A stretch of DNA of 64,000 nt from Oryzias latipes (GCF_002234675.1 NC_019862.2:18127514-18191513), one strand, 5' to 3'. Shown: positions 1-14,721, numbered from the stretch's first letter. Notes: a model not told the origin generated them from the letters alone. A program made the numbers and translations.

Positions 1-39
1 CCACCAGAAACAGGACTCCGGATTTTCTCACTGACCGAC

Positions 40-272
40 CACAGGTGGTGAGGATGGGAAAGAAGGTTTCTGCTGAGCTTACAGTCAGCACCAGAACACC
101 ACAGGGGTGCTGTCGCAGTCCAAAGCTTTTCTCACTCTACACCTACGACTGCACCTCCCCCGACCCCAACAACATCCAGACATCACAACCGTCCCTGGCC
201 TCATCAGAGGAGGGGACGAGTCTGCATACAGACACCTGGTGCACCTTGGTTTCTGAAATTTCTAAAATGTAA
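40..272 (+). mobile_element. Decayed LINE reverse transcriptase fragment
   Basis: Translation gives a stretch ending TPQGCCRSPKLFSLYTYDC. This resembles the conserved reverse-transcriptase block of teleost non-LTR retrotransposons, usually of the form G-PQGCVLSPLLFSLYTxDC. Shortly after it, another frame reads TTVPGLIRGGDESAYR, which resembles the segment that follows the catalytic FADD motif. The motif itself is missing and the frame shifts, so this is a dead piece of a LINE, probably L2, CR1 or Rex1-like. The clade is my guess. The element continues left of the window. Confidence 0.7.
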
Positions 273-275
273 TGT

Positions 276-2266
<1,991 letters not shown>

Positions 2267-4660
2267 CTAGTATCCTAAAGCACATCCGTCAGCTCTGGGA
2301 TCCGACCCAGCCCAGAGCACTCTGGGTAAACGGCTGGCTTGAGTGGCAGATGGATTCCACCAGTCCCCCACTGTGATGATCTGTCCCCGCCCAAACTGAG
2401 ACCTCTGGTGGCCTGTGAGGGTAAATAAATGATGAGCCCAGTTCCAGTAAACTGTTCATCCGTAATGCCCTTTAACCCATTGACGTTTGACTTTATTTTC
2501 AGCTCTGGAAAAAAAAAATTCTGAGATGTTTTTGCTTATATATTTTGGAGCTGAAGTGGCTTGATTTATATATGCTTCAGTAGGGATCAAAACTAAATAA
2601 CTGAGGCTGATAGCATGTTTGGAGATGAAAATATGAATGCGCCATCAGTCAAAAAACAAAAACTCGGGCTCAGCAGTCAACTGTAGAGATTAACCTTGTG
2701 ACGGTTTGTTCCTTATGGTTCAAACTACTGAGATTTCAAGTCTTTGCTGATGACTAAAAAAGAGATTTTATTGCAAAGGACAGCAGAACTGAAGAGCTGC
2801 TGTGGTATCTGTGCTTTCACACATTTCAGAAAAGCAAAGACCAGTAATGGGAAGAGGAACAAATAAGCATCCTGTTTGCAACAGGAAGCCAAAAGTTTTA
2901 TGGAAACGGCTGTATGATATGGGTACTTTAAAACAACAATTTGTTTAAGCAGTTGCACTGTTTGTTTTGAGGGATTGTTATGCTTTACAACAATACAGCA
3001 ATTAAAGTTACACATTAATGTGTGACTGCTTCACGCTTTGGGAACTCCAAAATAGATAGATGAAAAATGTCACATTAGAATATGAATAAATGTGTGTTTG
3101 TTTTGTTTACCTGTGACAGGCCAGTTTACTTTGTGGCCTCGTCTCCGGAGCTCCTCAGCCACCTCCTGCTCAATCCCCTCCTCCAAATTCACAAACCACT
3201 GTCCGCCTGCAAAGGCGTTATACCAAAACTACTGTATATCAGTGTGTTCTTCTGAATGGGCTTCATAAAGAAAAATTGTAACTTTACTTAAATGCTTACC
3301 TGCAAAATTTAAGTTAACATTCAATATTATAAAAGTATCCTTTATCTATTTTGTTGTTTTGGATAAAAAAGAATATTCAAAAAGCTTTTTTTAAAAGTTT
3401 TAATAGATTTAATTTATGATTAGGGTTCAATAAAAAGCAAAAAATTGTATCTTTTTAATACATGACCCTCTGCTGAAGGATAAAAAGGATTCTACCTAGG
3501 ATTGTTTTTACATGTATGTTTGGTGTGAAAGTCTTACTTTTCTGGTCATACTGCACAAAGACTCTGGGTGCATCCAGAGCTTGTTGAGGATTCATCCCAA
3601 ACTCCATCATGTTCAGCAGCACCTGATTCAAGATTGGATTTTGTAATATACAATAAAACACAAATACCATCAAACCAAGCATTCCCGTTTTTTTCCCCAT
3701 TTTGGTGTAACTGAATACCTGGACGTGTCCTTGTGGCTGCATAAAGCCTCCCATTACTCCGAGGGCTGCAAGGAGTTGTTGCGGCTTTTGTGATTTAGTC
3801 ACAGAGTCAGTGAGGAGTGCAGGGATTATAGTGTGGTATGAACGCTTTCCTCCAGCAATGCAGTTTATGTGGCCACGGTGCAGAGAAAAGTTGGCGCCAC
3901 GATTCTACAAGAGAACAAAAGAGTCTTCTTTGTCATGTTGTGCTAAAGTAGAACACGATAAAAGCAGAAAACAGTTAATCTTTGTAAATTTCTCTACTTT
4001 TTTATATCTCTGAATACAATAGTTATGCTCAGTTCGGTGACTGCAATACATCTTTAGCTCCAAAATGACCGCAAATCATGACACCTCCATCAACATCTAT
4101 GACTTGTTTGAACATTGTTATATAGAAAATGTTCATCCAGCCAAGATCGTAAAGATCTGACAACAGACACAACTTAGTAGGAGTGTATCTCTTGAGAATG
4201 GCTACTGTAATGTTTTCCACTTATTATTTTACAGCTCTTCTCTTATCTTAATGAGCTCCAACAATAAGACATTTTTTAGCCCATAACTGGAGTCTTTATT
4301 GCTTTTGTATTATATGCTAAGGGCTGATGACCTGTCAAAGTACTGTAACTTTATTTCCCCACCACAGAATCTATATGAAATTAGAAAGAAGATACTTGAA
4401 TTTTGATACATGGGGTCATCATTCAATCAAAGGTTATTTCATTTAAGTCCTGATATGTAAAGGTTTACAGTTGTTCTTGTTTTATGTCATAAAATTAATA
4501 CATGAAAAAAAAGAAACTATTCAAAGCTGTACCTGTAAAGCGTTGCTAACAAGCAAAATGGGTCGTAAAATATGGAAATGTGACTTTTTTCATTTGTTCT
4601 ACATTACTTCTTAGTCTTGGCTTTGAACAACAAGGTATTTCACCTTAGTTTATTATATTC

Positions 4661-4699
<39 letters not shown>

Positions 4700-7600
4700 A
4701 TTACACTTCAAAATCCAATAATATAAGTAATAATTTATGTCCAAAAACAGGCTACAGTGGGATCTGTAGCCTGTTTTCTGCACATGGTAATGAATTCTGT
4801 TTATCCAGTAAAAAGATCTGTAGTTTTAAAAGTTGACCATGCACTGAAGATTTGTTTGAGTAGCAAAGACACTGTTCTGTAGAGATCTAATGTTGTTACG
4901 TTTTCTATATAGGTCTAAATGTGTTTTATCACACTTTCTTACTATAAAAACCAATAAAGTTTACATTTTTTGATTGTTAGTTTTTTTTTTTTTTTTGTTA
5001 TGTTTTTTTACTAACAGTGAAGATAAACTTTGAATTTCAGACCTGTAGTGAAAACCCACAGCCATCAGGGACGAGGCCGGTCCCAAAGCCCATATAGGTG
5101 CTGTTGACAAATGAGCATGCGTTTCCATGGCTGTCGATAATGCAGAAGTAGACTGTATCACTTGCTGTAATCGGACCGGGTTTGGTTTGCTCCATGGCTC
5201 TTCAGGTTCATCCAGACAAAGGAAATCAAATTAGTCTGTAACAAGTTTCCAGCAATGCGATGAAAAACAAAATAGGTATGCCGAAATAACCAAGTAAATG
5301 AAATCTATTATTTTTAGGCATCTTTTTAGGAAGCCGCTGTTCTGAGTGGCATAAGACGAGGAGGTTTTAAATCACATAAACATCTACCTAAGTAACTGTT
5401 CTAATGACTTTTATATAAGGTAATTATCACAGTGCAGCAAATAACCTATTATTTTTCTCTCACTTGTTTTATGAAGATTTAACCACAGAAATAAAAGGAG
5501 GCAGTGAGAAAAACCGTACAAAACCCAGTCTCAAGTTCAATAAAAATTCTATTTAAGGGCTTTTTTTTTTTAATCACATTTGATTTATCTTAACATCACA
5601 TGGTCATTTTAAAAAAATATGAAACAACAGCAGTATCAGCAGAAAAAAGAAAACAATGCAGGAGGAGATTGTAGGAATGTCGGTGCATTAATCCACGCTG
5701 ACAGAATATTATGCAGTTTTAGGTGTTTAGCATCTATTTGTCTTAAAACTGATAATGTCCTAAGGCTCAAAGTCCTCACCACAGTCATGTAAATGCACAT
5801 TATCGTCAGAACCCACACTCACACACCCTTTGTAGATCGAGGGATGAGAACTGATGGGATGGGCGCTAAGGTCAGGGGAAGTAAAAGTCTACAATCCTAT
5901 CTAAAGTCAACAGAGATCGACTGGCACACACTGGTACCAGCAGAAACATGCAAACACAAGTACACACCTGTCCATGATGATGAGCTGTGCTCTCTGACTG
6001 CTGTAGCTCTTGTCCAGTAGGGTTTCCAAAGGGATGCTTGTGTGGGCTGAGTCACCAAGGTAACACAGGCCATCTGTTTGTGCTAGACGCACAGCCTCCA
6101 CAAAGACGTGGATGTAGTCAGAGCTGTTATGGCCAGTGGCTACAGAGCACACAAGAAAATGTTAATACTCGTCAAGACACCCAAGCCTTCCTCAGCTAAG
6201 TTATGTGTTTCAGAAACCAACTCAAGGAAGACAAAACGATCACGATTCTGGATGTCTAAATAGAGTGCATAAATTCCTGTTGTCTGTAGAGAATTTGGAG
6301 CGCTGATTGCTTATTAGGTCGCCCAACACAGTCATTGAGATTGAAGATTGACTGGGTCTAAATGTGGCAGTCTAGAGGAGGTGGAACAAATATTTTTGGT
6401 GATAGATTTTTTTTTGTTTCACTGGACACTGTAGTTTGAGACCTCTTGACACTTGACGTTTCTCTGAGCTTGGACTCCCCATGCTTTTTGATTTACGCAT
6501 TTAATCAAAACAAATCTCAATTGCAGCTTCCTCAGCATGTGGTACATCACATTTTCTATTTCAGTAACAATAAAATTTAGACTAAGCTTACAAAAGCAAA
6601 CAACTTCTAATAGGACCTTATGTGCATCTTTAGTTGTGTTACATTATTATACTGTTCCATAGAAGACACAGCTACTTTCAAAATCTCTGAGTCCATCCGA
6701 GGTCTGACGGAGTGATGTTTTTTTTTAAAAGTCAGAAAGACCAGGGTCAGACAGTATGGGGTGGGGAAAACGTATCTCATATCATCAGTCAGAATTTGAA
6801 GGCTGTTTTTCTTTATGTGAGCAAACTACTTTTAATAAAAACATTACATAATAGTCAAAATGAATCACTTCAATAATAAAATGTAATATTATGTCATAAG
6901 CAGACTCAGAATGACTTATACTTGCTCTCGTGGTGCAGCTGTTCAGACCATGTTCTGTCGCACAATCTTGAAAAAGTACATTAAATGAACTATATGCTAT
7001 GCTTTCTATTCACCTCACCATGTCTTCTTTGAACTGTATTACTGTAGAGTCGCTGATATTGCAGTAATAAATCAACGAGCTAAATATAATTTCAAGAAAT
7101 ATGACGCCTGGATTCATCGCTTTCTCCAACAGTCTGAAGTGACCCTGATTTTCAGCAAAGTTTTGACCTGCAGACAACTTGACCTCAACTTTCAGCACCG
7201 CTGATATCAGCTGAAGAAGGATACGTACATTAATATAATGTCTGCAGACATAACATCGAAGAGAACTATAAACTCTGTTTAAACCCAGAAGAACGGCTGT
7301 TAATCAGCAGAAGAAGGAATACCAATCTTGGTCATTCAAAAGAAAATGGACCCTTTTTATTTTATTTTATTTCACAGCATTAACTTATAATAAAATAAAA
7401 TAAAAAATCATAAAAAAATGCTTAATCAATTATTAAAAATGGTTAAATTGATTGATTTCTAATGATATTACTTCACTTGCTCAAAAAACTGTAAAATTGA
7501 TTCATGATTTTTCATAATGTAATTTTGCACATATTTTAACTTTTGATACTTGAGCATTTATTGCTATGAAGATTTTTGTAACAGTGTTATGTCTATTTTA

Positions 7601-10600
7601 CCGATATAGCATTAATTTTTAATCATATAAATGACTTTTATAAGTAAAATAATCTGCATATATTTTGAATAAATGATCTGCATTTGCCATGTTGATTTCT
7701 AAAATAGTTATTTTTACATAATAATTAAGTAGTTCATCTTTGTCATGTGCTTTATTGATACCAAATGATTCTTAATTTTGTATGATAAAAGTTATGAACC
7801 GGAGAATGATAAATCATGTAATAAAATGGTCACGGTATAACGGGGTGGGATTATATAAATTTGCTTCCTTCCACTCCCTTTCAAGCAATATTTATTAATA
7901 TGTCTAATTATCCTAAGTTTGATAGGTCATTGTATGAATGTATAACTGATGATTGTAATGTTTTTGTGTATTATTCTTATTTGATTGCTTGAAATAAACC
8001 ATTTCAAATCAAATCAAATCAAACTACCTCTAAGTTGAGGAAAGTTCTCCAGTATGTTGAGAAGCAGAAGGGCAACCAGCCCCTGACTGTTTGGAGGAAG
8101 TTCCCACAAACGTGCTCTCTAAACACAAAACATCATCATTAAACAGAATGATGCTGTCATCAAAACAGAAGTCCAACAAATCTCTTTGCTGACCTTGTAC
8201 TCTGTGCTAATCGGGGTGGTAACCTCACTGTTGTGGCTACGGAGGTCATCCAAGGTCATGACTCCTCCATCTTTACTGATAACATCAACGATGGCTTTGG
8301 CCACTCTGCCCTGGTAAAACCCTGGTTTTCCATGTTCACCGAGCTCCTGTTGATGCAAGAGTTTATATTATAGCCAGATGTTATCAAGAACTATCATAAT
8401 AAACTGCAAAAACAATCTTTAAACTACAGCAGTCATTTATGAGGGATTTCCCAGATTCAAGCAGCTGAACTGAGTTTCCTCTGCATAGTTATTGGGCTCC
8501 CCCTTAGAGCTAGTTGAGGAGTTCGGTCACCCTGAAGTCGGATGCCTTCCTGGAGAGGTATTACAGGCATGTCCTACTGGGAGGAGGGACCCTGGACACT
8601 GGGAGTACTATGTCTTCCTGCTGGCCTGGGTGCGCCTTCACAGAACTGAAGGAAGTTTCTGTGAAGAGGAAGTGTCAGGGCATATTTACTGAGACTGCTG
8701 CCCCCATGACTCGGCTCCAGATGAGCGCGAGAAGGATGGATGAATGGTTGGATTTGTGTTTTGCTTGTGCAATTTCATTGACATTTCTGAGAGGCTTGCG
8801 TGTGGGTTTACATTTACTAAACGTTATCAAGTGACTCATACATGGGTGTGAATGCATAGTTAAGGAAATGACTTTATGTAATCGCTGAAGAATGACCAAG
8901 TGTTATGAAGCTGAGGTCATTGCCATTGTTTCTGCAGTTTTATGAACATGACCGTGTGTGCACGTGTGTGTGACTGTGTATGGAGGGCCGTCTTGAGGGA
9001 TTTCCTGCAGTTCTCCATTTCGAACAGCAGAGAAATTTCAGAAAAAGAAATAATCAATCAATTTTACAGTGGTGAGAGAAGCACACAAAAACCCACTTGG
9101 ACACACACATTGACTCAGCCATGGTTTTACTGAACCATCACAGACAGGAAGAGTTGGAATAAAACTAGTTAAAGACCTAGCAATAGTGACATGTTTACTG
9201 GCCGTCGTGTTAGACTTTTTAAGAAAAAACGACATGCTTTATAAATAGTACAGTATTTTCCAGATTGGCTGCACGGTGGTTAGCACAGCAAGAAGGCCCC
9301 TGGTTCAAATCCTGGCTGGGGGACCTGAAACAGAACATCAATGGGGGACCTTTCTGTGTGGAGTTTGCATGTTCACCCTGTGCATGCGTGGGTTCTCTCC
9401 GGGGACTCCGGCTTCCTCCCACTGTCTAAATTGTCCATAGATGTGAATGTGAGAGTGCATGGGTTTAAGATTGTGGCCCTGCGACAGACTGGCGACCTGT
9501 CCAGGGTGTTCCCTGCCTTCGCCCGTGACCCCGAAAGGTAATAAATGGATTAGAACTAGAAAAAACGTTGCATGTTTTACCGTTGGGTTTAGCCTGACAC
9601 ACCTGACTCAGCTCATCAACTCTACAGAGACCTGAGAATGAGTCACATGTATTTCAGCCAGGTTTGTTAGATAAGGACTACAAATAAAACATCCGGGACA
9701 GGGTTACTTCAGGAGCAGGCTTGGGAAACACCGGTCTGTGCAACCACTGCAAATGTGAAAGATGATGACATAGCTGACAAGCAATTCATTTTAATGGTTG
9801 AGAATAACCTGCTTTTTAAATCACCATAAATGATTTTTTTTAAAACACAGCAGGTAATTAAAAGTATATTGGTTAAATACGTTATTAATTTATTTTTTGC
9901 AAATAAATAAAAAAAGGCTGAGATAAATGATGGAAGCCTCCGAGGATGCACTTGCCAAATTTACAAGCCAATACAGTGGTTTGGAGACTTATTATTTAAA
10001 AAGTAAATGTATAGTAAATTTAAGGAAAATATCTTGGTAATGTTATTCTTAGCTTGAGTGTTCGTCAACTTTAGTATGTAAAACAATTTGCCAAAAAAAA
10101 GCTGACTTTGCAAGTTAAATAATGATGTACTTTAATGGATAAATCCAGTCTCCAAACACTAAATCAAGGTTTTAAGTAGTATCTGAGAAAAAAAGTCATT
10201 AAAATTAATTCAATGCTCCTAATATCATGACATCTTATATTTACCTCATTCTTTTTTCTTATTTTTAAAGATTTACCTTGAGAGTTCTAGCCAGAGCTGG
10301 GTTTTTGAATACTTGTCCACTTTTAGGTGCATGACCGTCAATTAGTAAGTCATCTCCGAGTTTCTTCCCAGCATCCCTCAGAGCAGCCACATTGTCCGCC
10401 CAGTGGTGAGCTGTAACCTCAGCAACAGGAAACCCCAGCTCTGCCAGCTCCACTGCTCCACTTAGGATCTCTTGCAAGGACAGCTACAGAAGGAAACAGA
10501 GGAAACACATGTCAATTACAGGAAACGCCAATGAGCTGGATGGGAGAATCACTGTGTCACGGGAAATTAGGACATGTTTTAAAAGAGTTTAAAACTTTCT

Positions 10601-12018
10601 ACAAGCACAAAAAAGTACTTTATTTATTTGTAAGAATTCCAAAACATTACAAAAAAAAGATTTAAAAATTCATGTACAATGGGGCAAATAAAGCTAATAT
10701 GATTATTGTGCAGGTAGAGGATTAAAAACAGAAAAGTTCAGTGAAGTGGATTACCCAGAAAATAATTCACATGAAAGAAAATCTGCTAGACATAGTTTTA
10801 CTGGCAAAAATAAAAACAAATAGTAAATCTATAGAATGGTAAGAATTAAATGAACTAATTTTTTTTAATTAACTGACAAAAACATTACATCGCTGTACAG
10901 TTAAAGAGAGTGTCCTCTCTGGAGAGACTACATCTCTCTGCTGGCCTGGGAACGCCTTTTGGGTCCCCGCAGAGGAACTGGAGGATGTGGCCGAGGAGAA
11001 CAAAGTCTGGGCATCTATGCTTAGACTGCTGCCCCTGTGACCCGGTCCCGGATGGAAAATTTTCTTAACTCAACTGCACTTGTAAACATTTATACTGAAT
11101 AAACCTTTGTTTTGCCAAAAACTAAAATAAATGATCCACTAAAAGAAAAATAGATGTGAACAAAGAAGAAACACAAACAGGCCAACCTTTTGGCTTCCAA
11201 ATAACTCTTTGGTGTCACACCAGCATGCAGCGGCACCTGGTACCGTAACATTCAAAGCATCAAACACAGAGGGAGGAGATTCTGTAGAGAAGCCACGACT
11301 TTCCATGAAGTCCAGAGTCTGAGCGCGAGCTGTTCGGCCACTGCGTACACAGAGAAAGGCTTGGATAAGAGTTCTGCAAGAACAGGTGTAGCATGAGTGA
11401 CAGGGGGGTGTCCACCTGCCATTGATCCCTTGAATTTCTCCAGTGTCTGCGCTGTAGAACAAGCAGAAAGCATCACCACCGAGGCCAGTGCTGCAGGGCT
11501 CAGTTACTGCAAGGGCTGCTGCTATGGCAACTGCAGCATCTGCAGCATTGCCACCACGCTTTAGGATATCTGCACACAAAAACACACAAATGACTGAAGT
11601 CAAATATCACACAGACAGCAATAATATAGTATAAACACCTCTTTCAGTTATTCTACTATATAGGAAATAATTTGAGCCAAATAGGTCCTTATTGAATTGA
11701 AATACGCGGAAAATTAAATAATATTTGTGTATTTTTTAGTTTCATCTAAATATCATATAAAAAAAACTTTTCTATAAATAATTAACCATCTAGTGTACTT
11801 CAAACAATAAGGTTTAAATGTAAAAGTAAAATGGTTTTAAAAGGGTAATTGTTGTTGGTGACGACTGGACATTTGTTGAACTTTGCCTTTGCAAGTTTCC
11901 ATGGTTACTTTGACTCACCCAGTCCCACCGTCGAGGCTAAAGGTTGGCTGGTTGCTACACAGCCGTGTAAACAGACCACCGGGGAGCGACGAGAGTTGAA
12001 AGTAAACTCGGTGTCCAT
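2267..12018 (-). CDS. YwrD-type gamma-glutamyltransferase-like protein (glutathione hydrolase-like)
   Basis: Twelve coding exons, read from high to low: 11919-12018, 11416-11569, 11187-11340, 10277-10483, 8194-8346, 8028-8118, 5968-6139, 5043-5199, 3719-3904, 3538-3622, 3111-3206, 2267-2412. They join in phase to 1,701 nt, 566 residues. The N-terminal part has the family's VATSQPLA and [21 protein letters not shown] segments, GLGGDAF and [12 protein letters not shown]. The C-terminal part has [20 protein letters not shown] and ends [13 protein letters not shown]. Gamma-glutamyltransferases are N-terminal-nucleophile enzymes that cleave themselves before a threonine. By alignment from memory the nucleophile is Thr359 in SDTVYF, codon 5154-5156. 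No signal peptide or membrane segment is seen at the chosen start, so it may be cytosolic. An in-frame ATG at 12099 would add 27 residues. The natural substrate is not evident. This enzyme type is best known from bacteria (B. subtilis YwrD). Confidence 0.9.
4661..4695. repeat. (AT)n microsatellite
   Basis: Short AT dinucleotide run in the intron between the exons ending at 5043 and starting at 3904 of the glutamyltransferase-like gene. Confidence 0.9.
4744..4777. repeat. Perfect 14-bp inverted repeat with 6-nt loop
   Basis: The arm AAAACAGGCTACAG at 4744-4757 is exactly reverse-complemented at 4764-4777 around the loop TGGGAT. It lies in an intron of the glutamyltransferase-like gene. No function is known. 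It could be the remnant of a small transposon. Confidence 0.9.
7830..8022 (+). mobile_element. LINE 3' end with (AAATC)n tail
   Basis: The stretch has the layout of a common teleost LINE 3' end: a GGGGTGGGATTATATAAA start, a T-rich middle, then GAAATAAACCATTTC and several AAATC units ending near 8022. The exact family is not certain. It sits in intron 6 of the glutamyltransferase-like gene. Its tail stops about five bases from the splice donor of the exon ending at 8028. Confidence 0.6.
8483..8745 (+). mobile_element. Truncated LINE 3' end (RTE/Rex3-like)
   Basis: Contains a decayed version of the frequent teleost LINE C-terminus and 3' end: GGAGAGGTATTACAGGCATG, then CTGGCCTGGGTGCGCCTTC, then GACTGCTGCCCCCATGACTC, ending in GGATGGATGA. 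In intact copies this encodes a segment like RDYISRLAWERLG followed by LLPPRP. It lies in intron 4 of the glutamyltransferase-like gene. The RTE/Rex3 assignment is from memory. Confidence 0.7.
9266..9556 (+). mobile_element. tRNA-like SINE, near full length
   Basis: Starts GGCTGCACGGTGGTTAGCAC and carries a pol III B-box-like GGTTCAAATCC at 9302-9312. It continues with the widespread teleost core TTTCTGTGTGGAGTTTGCAT and GACCTGTCCAGGGTGTTCCC and ends near GTAATAAATGGATT. A diverged copy lies at about 19318-19612 and a partial reverse copy at 15593-15705. It lies in intron 4 of the glutamyltransferase-like gene. Confidence 0.8.
10911..11058 (+). mobile_element. Truncated LINE 3' end, same family as 8483-8745
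   Basis: Reads TGGAGAGACTACATCTCTCT, CTGGCCTGGGAACGCC, GTCTGGGCATCTATGCTTAG and ACTGCTGCCCCTGTGACCCG, matching the conserved LINE C-terminus block. It is better preserved than the copy at 8.5 kb. It lies in intron 3 of the glutamyltransferase-like gene. Confidence 0.75.
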
Positions 12019-12282
12019 TCCGCTGTAACAAAAAGTAAAACGTGGAAGTAAAACAGCAAAATGACGGGGAAAACGACTCAGTTCGCTGTAGACTTTCAAC
12101 TCTGATCGATTAATCTGGTATGGATTTTCTGGATTGGCCCAGATTCATATTTCTAGGCCAATCACTGACAGCCCTCAGGGAAAAAAAGTAGATCACAGAA
12201 AACATCGATCAGCCAATTTTCAGCCACAGATCCATGTGTAAGAAAAATCTATGAAAACAGCTTTATTAAATAATAAAGAATA

Positions 12283-12306
12283 AAAAGAAAGAAAGAAAGA
12301 AAGAAA
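12283..12306. repeat. (GAAA)n microsatellite
   Basis: A short run of AAAGAAAGAAAGAAAG upstream of the glutamyltransferase-like gene. Confidence 0.8.
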
Positions 12307-12507
12307 TAAACTCCATTCGATAAGGGATATTGTAATACCTACTTTCTTGGTTGCAGTTGATGAAAATGTTGAATAAAAATATTACATCTCCTATAAAAAC
12401 AGCTCATGGCACCGTTTTAAAAAAAATCTTTCCATTGATTTTACCTCAGCTGAGCATTAATAAGTATTTTTTGTCAACCATAATTCAACATGAATTTAAG
12501 TAAATGG

Positions 12508-13742
12508 TAGGTGTAACGATTAACCGACTTAATCAATTTATATTCCTACATTCCAACCAGTTCAATCTGTCTGAGGCAAGCTGTTAATCGAATTGAGCTG
12601 TACTATTCTAAAATCATATTATATTGATCTTGGAAAATGCCATTTGGATTTTTGCATTTTGCAAAGACATGTCACCATACAGTGTGGTAAAATGATCTAA
12701 TAATGTTCCATTTGTATAATTTTGATGTGGAAAAACAACATTGTGCAGAACTTTATGAAACTAAAATTTGAACGGATTTTCCATTAATTCTTGTATGTTT
12801 GTACACATATATAATTTACAGTTGATTGTGTCTTGCAAGAAATACAAGGAATCTGGAAAACTTCACCAGCACTGTTCAGTAAGTAATTATCTCTGAGTCA
12901 CACTCCTAAATACACTGTCCTGGATCAATCTTAGCTCATTGAATCGGATCGAATTGGATTGTTAAAAATTAATTGTATCAATTGTATCATCAATTGTATC
13001 ATCTACAAATGTATGATATAAATTGAATCAATGTTAAAAATAATTGTAGAGGGGTTCTGGCTGCCGCTGCTGCTGCGGCGGGGGTCTTGGTGTGGGGATG
13101 GCTGGGCACTCTCCCTCCTTCTTTTCACATTCCATCATCTACTTCAGAAGAACATAAACACTCACTCGACCACAGGTGTTAGCTCACCTTTGTACAAATA
13201 CTTTGGGTGATTGAATGAAATATTTCAAACTAGCTGGTTTGAAGGCATAGGTATGCGTGTGTGAACATTATTTGTGTTGTGTACATGTTGACAAGTGGAC
13301 GTTTTTGGAGCCAACAGGTGTGTTTATACCATTTGAGTGTGTGTGTGGACAGGCCCCGCCCTTATAGACTTGTATTACATCTGAACCTCACTGTAATGAT
13401 TATAACCATCCAGCAACTTGTTGCTTTATGTTGCTTCATGCTTTTACCCCCCCTTCTATAATCACCCTCATATCCCCCCCTCTCTAACATCAATCTCTCT
13501 TCTTCCCTTCTTTCCCTTTACGTCCGGTCCAACACCAAAGGTTTTCAAATATGATCAAAATGAATTAAGTTTGGCCTTGATTACAAAAGGTTCAGACATA
13601 CCTCTAGTTTGTCAGAAGATTCATAACCCCAGTTGTTAAAGTAAAATATGTCCAACACAAGAGGCCTTCAGCTTTCATCTGTACGCCCAGCTGTTGGAAA
13701 GGAAAAGTTAAAATAATAATAATAATAATAGTTACACCCCTA
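12508..13742. mobile_element. Non-autonomous hAT-like DNA transposon, composite
   Basis: The left end TAGGTGTAAC and right end GTTACACCCCTA form an imperfect terminal inverted repeat. The flanking octamers GTAAATGG (12500-12507) and CTAAATAG (13743-13750) agree at six of eight bases, as expected of an old hAT target-site duplication. The left half resembles a common teleost repeat with TAACGATTAACCGACTTAAT. The right half, from about 13041, is a C-rich module containing TTACGTCCGGTCCAACACC and an AAT microsatellite at about 13710-13730. I see no transposase. It fills much of the gap between the divergent glutamyltransferase-like and tm4sf4 genes. Confidence 0.6.
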
Positions 13743-14474
13743 CTAAATAGTTTGAAAGCTTTTTAAGATTTTGAGTTTAAAATTTTTAACTTTAAAATAA
13801 CACAACGATAAACATATTCAGAAACGTGCAGTGAGTGTCACAAAGAAAAAACGTTTTTAGAATACTTTGTAAAACCAGATGTTTTTGATGGACTCTTTAA
13901 TTATCAGTCAAATTTTGATAAGCTAACTATTTACTTGGCTGATTACTTTCAAATGGAGATTGTGATAATTGGTTTTTGACTGTACAATGTGCTCACTTTT
14001 GCCACATTTTTCAGCACATTTTTGTGTTTTGTACATACAGTACCTGTCCAATTGAGTTTTTTTATTTTTCATTTTTTAGAGCTTTTCATTTTATCGTGAC
14101 CTGGCTGACTGAGAATCTACACTGACATACCTGTCCAATAGTCTTTCCTCTGACATACAACATCTTTGGTCGGGGTACCCCAGCTACAAAGACCCTGCTT
14201 ATCGACCAGCTGCCTGTCTCTTCCTTGTCTGTTGCCATTTGCACTAAATCCATGGTAGAACATTAACCTTTGTGGCCACTGTCCCTTCACTGTTGTGTCT
14301 TTGTGAGCACACAGCAATATATTCCTTCATTAATGGCTCTTTGTGTGTTTTACATGTAGTCATAAGAGCATGTCTGTGTGTTTGCACTTTGTGTGGATGT
14401 GGGAGATCTTGCCATATACAGCTGGCTGATGTAACAGAGGAACTATTAGCTCACTTAGAGCAAGGCGGAGGAAG

Positions 14475-14482
14475 TATAAAAG
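14475..14482 (+). promoter_or_regulatory. TATA box of tm4sf4
   Basis: TATAAAAG lies about 240 bases upstream of the tm4sf4 start codon. Transcription would start near 14505, giving a 5' untranslated region of about 215 bases without an obvious intron. Confidence 0.65.
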
Positions 14483-14721
14483 CTTGAATTGGGCAGTGTC
14501 CATCCTCAGATACAGTACAGGTGAACCACACACCATCCTTCAGATATATGGAAGTCTTTTAAAGTGGCGGTCAGAGGTAAAATCATAGGACTCAACCAAC
14601 TTCACCTGGAATAGAAAACCGTGGACGTGCTCATATCTGAAAGTCCAGACTGCAAAAAGACCAGTTTTTTTTGAAGATCAGCAGCTGTTACTTCAGAGGC
14701 AGTCAAAAAATTAAATTTAGG

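Noticed and set aside
2484-2700. Possible TTAACCC-type element in the last intron of the glutamyltransferase-like gene
   Set aside because: The left end looks like a MITE end but no convincing right end was found.
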